In this document: positions 60,890-64,000 of the stretch, piece after piece
How the letters are laid out: each line of letters begins with the position of its first letter
Numbering within the stretch: the stretch's first letter is position 1
The notes under the pieces: generated by a model
What the model was told of the DNA's origin: nothing
Database searches by the model: none
The model's input: the letters and a program-made list of their open reading frames with translations, nothing else
NCBI RefSeq assembly: GCF_022539315.1
Contig: NC_066313.1
Span: 23,163,059 to 23,227,058 of the forward strand
Direction: 5' to 3'
Length of the DNA stretch: 64,000 nt
From: Serinus canaria
Lineage: Eukaryota; Chordata; Aves; Passeriformes; Fringillidae
Translations under genes and position numbers: made by a program

Positions 60890-62700
60890 GCATCATTTTA
60901 GGCTCTGCCTTGGGGCACAAGGATGCACTCCTCTTGATGTCACTTCCACCCTCTGAGCTGACCCCACAGCACAAAGATCTCAAGGTAGCAGTGCCTCAAT
61001 GCAGCATGGTACCAGATTACACTGGCAGGTTTGCCTGACGCATGGAAGCTGGGTGAGGAAGGGGTACCTTTGACATGCAGGGAGAGCCAGGAGACCCACA
61101 AGGCTGATGGAACTTTGCAACGAGGTTTGTGGAACAAACACAAAAGTGCCATATGTTTGAGATTTCCAGAAAGATTCAAAGTGCTAAAAGTGCACGTTCT
61201 CACTGCACACATTATTTACTGGGCGAAAACTCTTCATTGCTATTAACACAAAAGTGATCTTCTCAGTCCTCTGCCATCACGTATCAGCAACTAGAGAGGC
61301 ATTTGCTGAAGACTCCTCTCTCCCTGCCTACCTACCTATCCTTCCCTTTGGAGGATCCTGCCTTTATCTGGCTTACATACCAAAGTTTGTTTATTGAGGG
61401 GAATGAGGTTGGAGAGGGGATTCCTATCTATTACTGAGCTGTAAAGAGCATGAATGAATATGTGCTATTAGTCTATTTTAACCTAATTTACTGTTGAACA
61501 TACAATAACTGTCAGAATAAATAATTAGTAAAGGTCAACAGAACTCCCCTGTATCTTAGAGAACCATGTTGCTGAAAAACGCTGGCAGCCTTGTGCATTG
61601 GTGGCATTAATTTTAAGCCTCCCTCCCCAAAAATCCCAAAGAAAAGAAATCCATCCTTGCAAATGCATCTTCTTCTGAAGACTACTTGGGGTGTCAAAAT
61701 CATCTGTGTCCTCTAGTTTACACAGCCTGTTTCTGATCTGCCAGTTATGAAGTGCAGAAGGATTTTCAAGGGTTTCAGCTGCTCTGCCACCTCACTTTCT
61801 GCTCAACCAACCTTCTCTGCACCAACATCTCCAACAATCCCTGTTATCAAGTAGCTACAATCCCTAATATCAAGTAGCCCCTTGATCTGGACTATACTCC
61901 AGGCAATCTCTCACAGTGGAGGCATCAGTCCCTGTGCAGTGCAGGTAGGCAGTGATCTCATTTCCCACACACTGAGCTGCCATCAGGGCAGTGCCCATTC
62001 CCTGAGGCTCGCTCTCTGATTCTCTCATCGTCTTGCCAACACTTGGGCAGTTCCACGGCCTTGCCCAGGAAAACCCGTGGCAGAGCACTGAGCACAGGAA
62101 CACGAGAGGTGGGACAGGGAACAAGGAAACCACAACTGCTAGAGTGGAGGAGGAAGCCAAGCAAATCAGATGATGAAAGAGAAAAACTTTCTCTAAGGAG
62201 GGGAAAAATCCCCCTAATCTTTCATTTGCTGGTCTTTTTGGTTTGTGTTATTTTTTTTTCTCTTGTTTTTAATCTTTTGTGTTTTCAATTTCAATCTCTC
62301 TTTTGCTCCTTCTCTCCTCTTTTTGAATATATATATTGTATTAGTACCACAAGAAGCAGTAGAGATCTCTAGCAGAGTAAACTGTTCAGCCCAGCAACCT
62401 GATAGCTGAGGACATCAGCAGATGGGAAATGCCACTGCCTTGAATATTCTAATCTCAGTTCCCAAAATCTGGGCCACAGTTTTAAAAAGGCAGCATACAT
62501 TCAAAACCAGAATATTGCTTTATCAGTAAGAATTCTAAACTCTTATCCTGCTGCAATTTGAGACAGTAGCATTTTTGGCCACAGCTTAATGGTGGGACAT
62601 TTTGTGCTAATGATTTAATTGCAGGCACAAAATTGATGACCAGGCAGACAGTGAGCAGGGAGTATAAAAATTGTAAAAATGCATCTGAAAGCAAGGTGGG
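60890..62700. other. unique non-coding DNA
   Basis: No gene. A 23-bp tandem duplication is listed separately, and there is a short TATATATA near 62328-62336. Nothing else recognised. Confidence 0.45.
61834..61879. repeat. 23-bp tandem duplication, two copies
   Basis: The unit ACAATCCCTGTTATCAAGTA (first 20 of 23 bases) at 61834-61856 is followed at once by a second copy at 61857-61879 with three mismatches. A minor local duplication. Confidence 0.85.
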
Positions 62701-62704
62701 ACCA

Positions 62705-62840
62705 GGTTTTTGGGGGGTTCTTTTGGGAGATTTTGGGTTTTGTTGTTTTGGGGGGGGGGAGGGGGGTTGTGTTTGTGACTTTTTTTTTTTTTTTTTTTTT
62801 TTTGTTTTGGGGCATTTTGGGTTTTTTTTTTGTTAAATAC
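62705..62840 (+). repeat. G-run and T-run low-complexity block
   Basis: Successive G runs (G6 near 62712, G3 near 62725, G3 near 62735, then a G10 and a G6 split by one A, 62750-62766) are followed by T24 (62780-62803) and more TTTTGGGG/TTTGGG units. The G-run part fits a G-quadruplex pattern on the plus strand. A 194-codon minus frame over it is lysine/proline low complexity, not a gene. Confidence 0.85.
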
Positions 62841-62844
62841 AGAA

Positions 62845-63199
62845 GAAGTAGGAACAAAAATTTGAAGAGTAAAGCATGCACCCAAATGAGAATTTCTGCC
62901 TCCCCTACTTCTAGAAATGCATCAGTGAATAGCATAATTTCATTTCTTGGTAAAGGCAACAGAGCCCTCTGGTACAACACCCCCATAAAGCTAAAACTGA
63001 ACATCTCATATGATGCAAAATAACAGATCCTGCACTGGGATGCCAAGATCAGCACCTGCAAAGGGATGTTTGCACACCATAGTGCTACTGTGGGTCTCCA
63101 AAGGCAGCAGTAGCTGAAGGAGCCAGGCTGTGTGCATGGCAGTGTGCAAACATATGGAAAAATGCTCTGGTTGCCCCAAATGCTTCTAAGGCCAGGCAC
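62845..63199. other. unique non-coding DNA
   Basis: Nothing recognised. Confidence 0.4.
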
Positions 63200-63345
63200 A
63201 TAGCACCTTACATTGAGGAGACTGCAATCGATAAAAAGCGTGACTCATGGTGCACTTTTATTTCCTTCCGTTTCCTAACCACTTATCTGACTGCCCTTCG
63301 GCCAATATTCAATTAGGGCTTAATTGGTTGTTAGTAGTAACTAAG
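63200..63345. promoter_or_regulatory. candidate conserved non-coding element
   Basis: A dense group of factor-site-like cores: CAATCGATAAAAAGCG (63226-63241), an AP-1-type TGACTCA (63241-63247), TTCCTTCCGTTTCC near 63263-63277 (ETS-like), GGCCAATATTC (63300-63310, CCAAT-like) and GGGCTTAATTGG near 63317. CpG is kept at several sites. No frame. Inference. Confidence 0.35.
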
Positions 63346-63357
63346 TTGGGACACCAG

Positions 63358-63375
63358 AAAAAAAAAAAAAAAAAA
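63358..63375. repeat. poly(A) run, 18 bases
   Basis: An uninterrupted A18 right after the conserved-element candidate. Simple homopolymer. Confidence 0.9.
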
Positions 63376-63379
63376 GCTC

Positions 63380-64000
63380 CTTTACTGCTGTGCTTTCCAA
63401 TAGAGCAACAGGATGAGGGCCATGGATGGCCAGCTCTCACCTTGTCCCATCTGCTGACTCCTCAGATATAATCAGGCCACCCACAGCTGTTCAGCTCTCT
63501 CCCAGTTTCCCAAATGGTCTTGCTCTGCAGAAGCTTGCAAACCAGAGTGAAGATTAGAAATCACCATTGCCCTGGACTGCTCAGATCCCCCCTGCAGTCC
63601 TTCGGCAGAAGTGTAGCCACAAAAAGAGACCAAACCAGGCAGGAACTTGCGCCCAAGCACATGGCAGCTTCCCGCCAAAAGAGGATACTCCTAATCCTCC
63701 CATTCCCATATCATCTGCTCAAACTATCTCTTCTTCTATCCTCTACTCCCCAGTTTGACATGCAAGTAAACCCTGACCTGAAGCCACACCAGTTTATTAA
63801 GCTCCTTTCCAGTAAAAATCCATCTGTTTTCTTCAGCTGTAGCATAAGCCCTGTCTGTGTCAGGTGGTTCCCTAATACAGATGTAACAGATACAGTGTTT
63901 CTTTCTGTTTTTCATATTTGGATTTCTAAAACAGCTTGGCCACCTGCAACATCTACCATTTTATCATACACAGTTAAAAGATGCATTACAGACACTTGCT
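63380..64000. other. unique non-coding DNA to window end
   Basis: Frames below 75 codons; no repeat or element recognised. Confidence 0.4.

Noticed and set aside
62615..63199. 194-codon minus-strand open frame
   Set aside because: Its middle is a lysine and proline run encoded by the T24 and G-run block. Low complexity, not a protein.

Overview
The window looks like 64 kb of bird nuclear DNA with no protein-coding gene that I can support. No open frame exceeds about 215 codons, none resembles a conserved protein, and no run of exon-like frames with splice sites was found. I also saw no tRNA, rRNA, CRISPR array or bacterial-style operon. The avian call rests on the repeats: several CR1 LINE pieces (one with a readable reverse-transcriptase segment at 49105-50062), much older CR1/L3-like pieces, and an ERVL-type LTR of the avian family at about 28395-29086. 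Low repeat density and small CpG-retaining islands in otherwise CpG-poor DNA fit the same picture.

Layout. 1-12.6 kb: unique DNA with two CR1 scraps (4.86-5.03 and 6.33-6.59 kb), a polypyrimidine tract and one conserved-element candidate. 12.7-18.2 kb: three stretches that keep CpG and homeodomain-like AT cores and may be non-coding regulatory elements. 18-25.5 kb: unremarkable AT-rich DNA. 25.5-30.1 kb: an old CR1 copy, the ERVL LTR and minus-strand CR1 scraps. 32.6-34.4 kb: a badly decayed Ty3/gypsy-type pol relic, with protease, reverse transcriptase and RNase H motifs in the correct order on the plus strand. 35.6-38 kb: a cluster of conserved-element candidates. 39.0-39.5 kb: an ancient CR1 tail. 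42.66-43.08 kb: the only CpG-island-like segment. 45.2-46.6 kb: two inverted repeats, one a perfect 30-bp hairpin. 49.1-50.06 kb: the best CR1 copy. 58.9-59.2 and 63.2-63.35 kb: further conserved-element candidates. 60.4-60.9 kb: a probable old minus-strand CR1. 62.7-62.85 kb: a G-run and T-run block.

The most interesting item is the gypsy relic. Ty3/gypsy elements are scarce in bird genomes, and this copy can only be recognised by reading translated motifs across frames. The rest reads as a gene desert or long intron that may carry distal regulatory elements. The conserved-element calls are inferences from composition and need a cross-species alignment.
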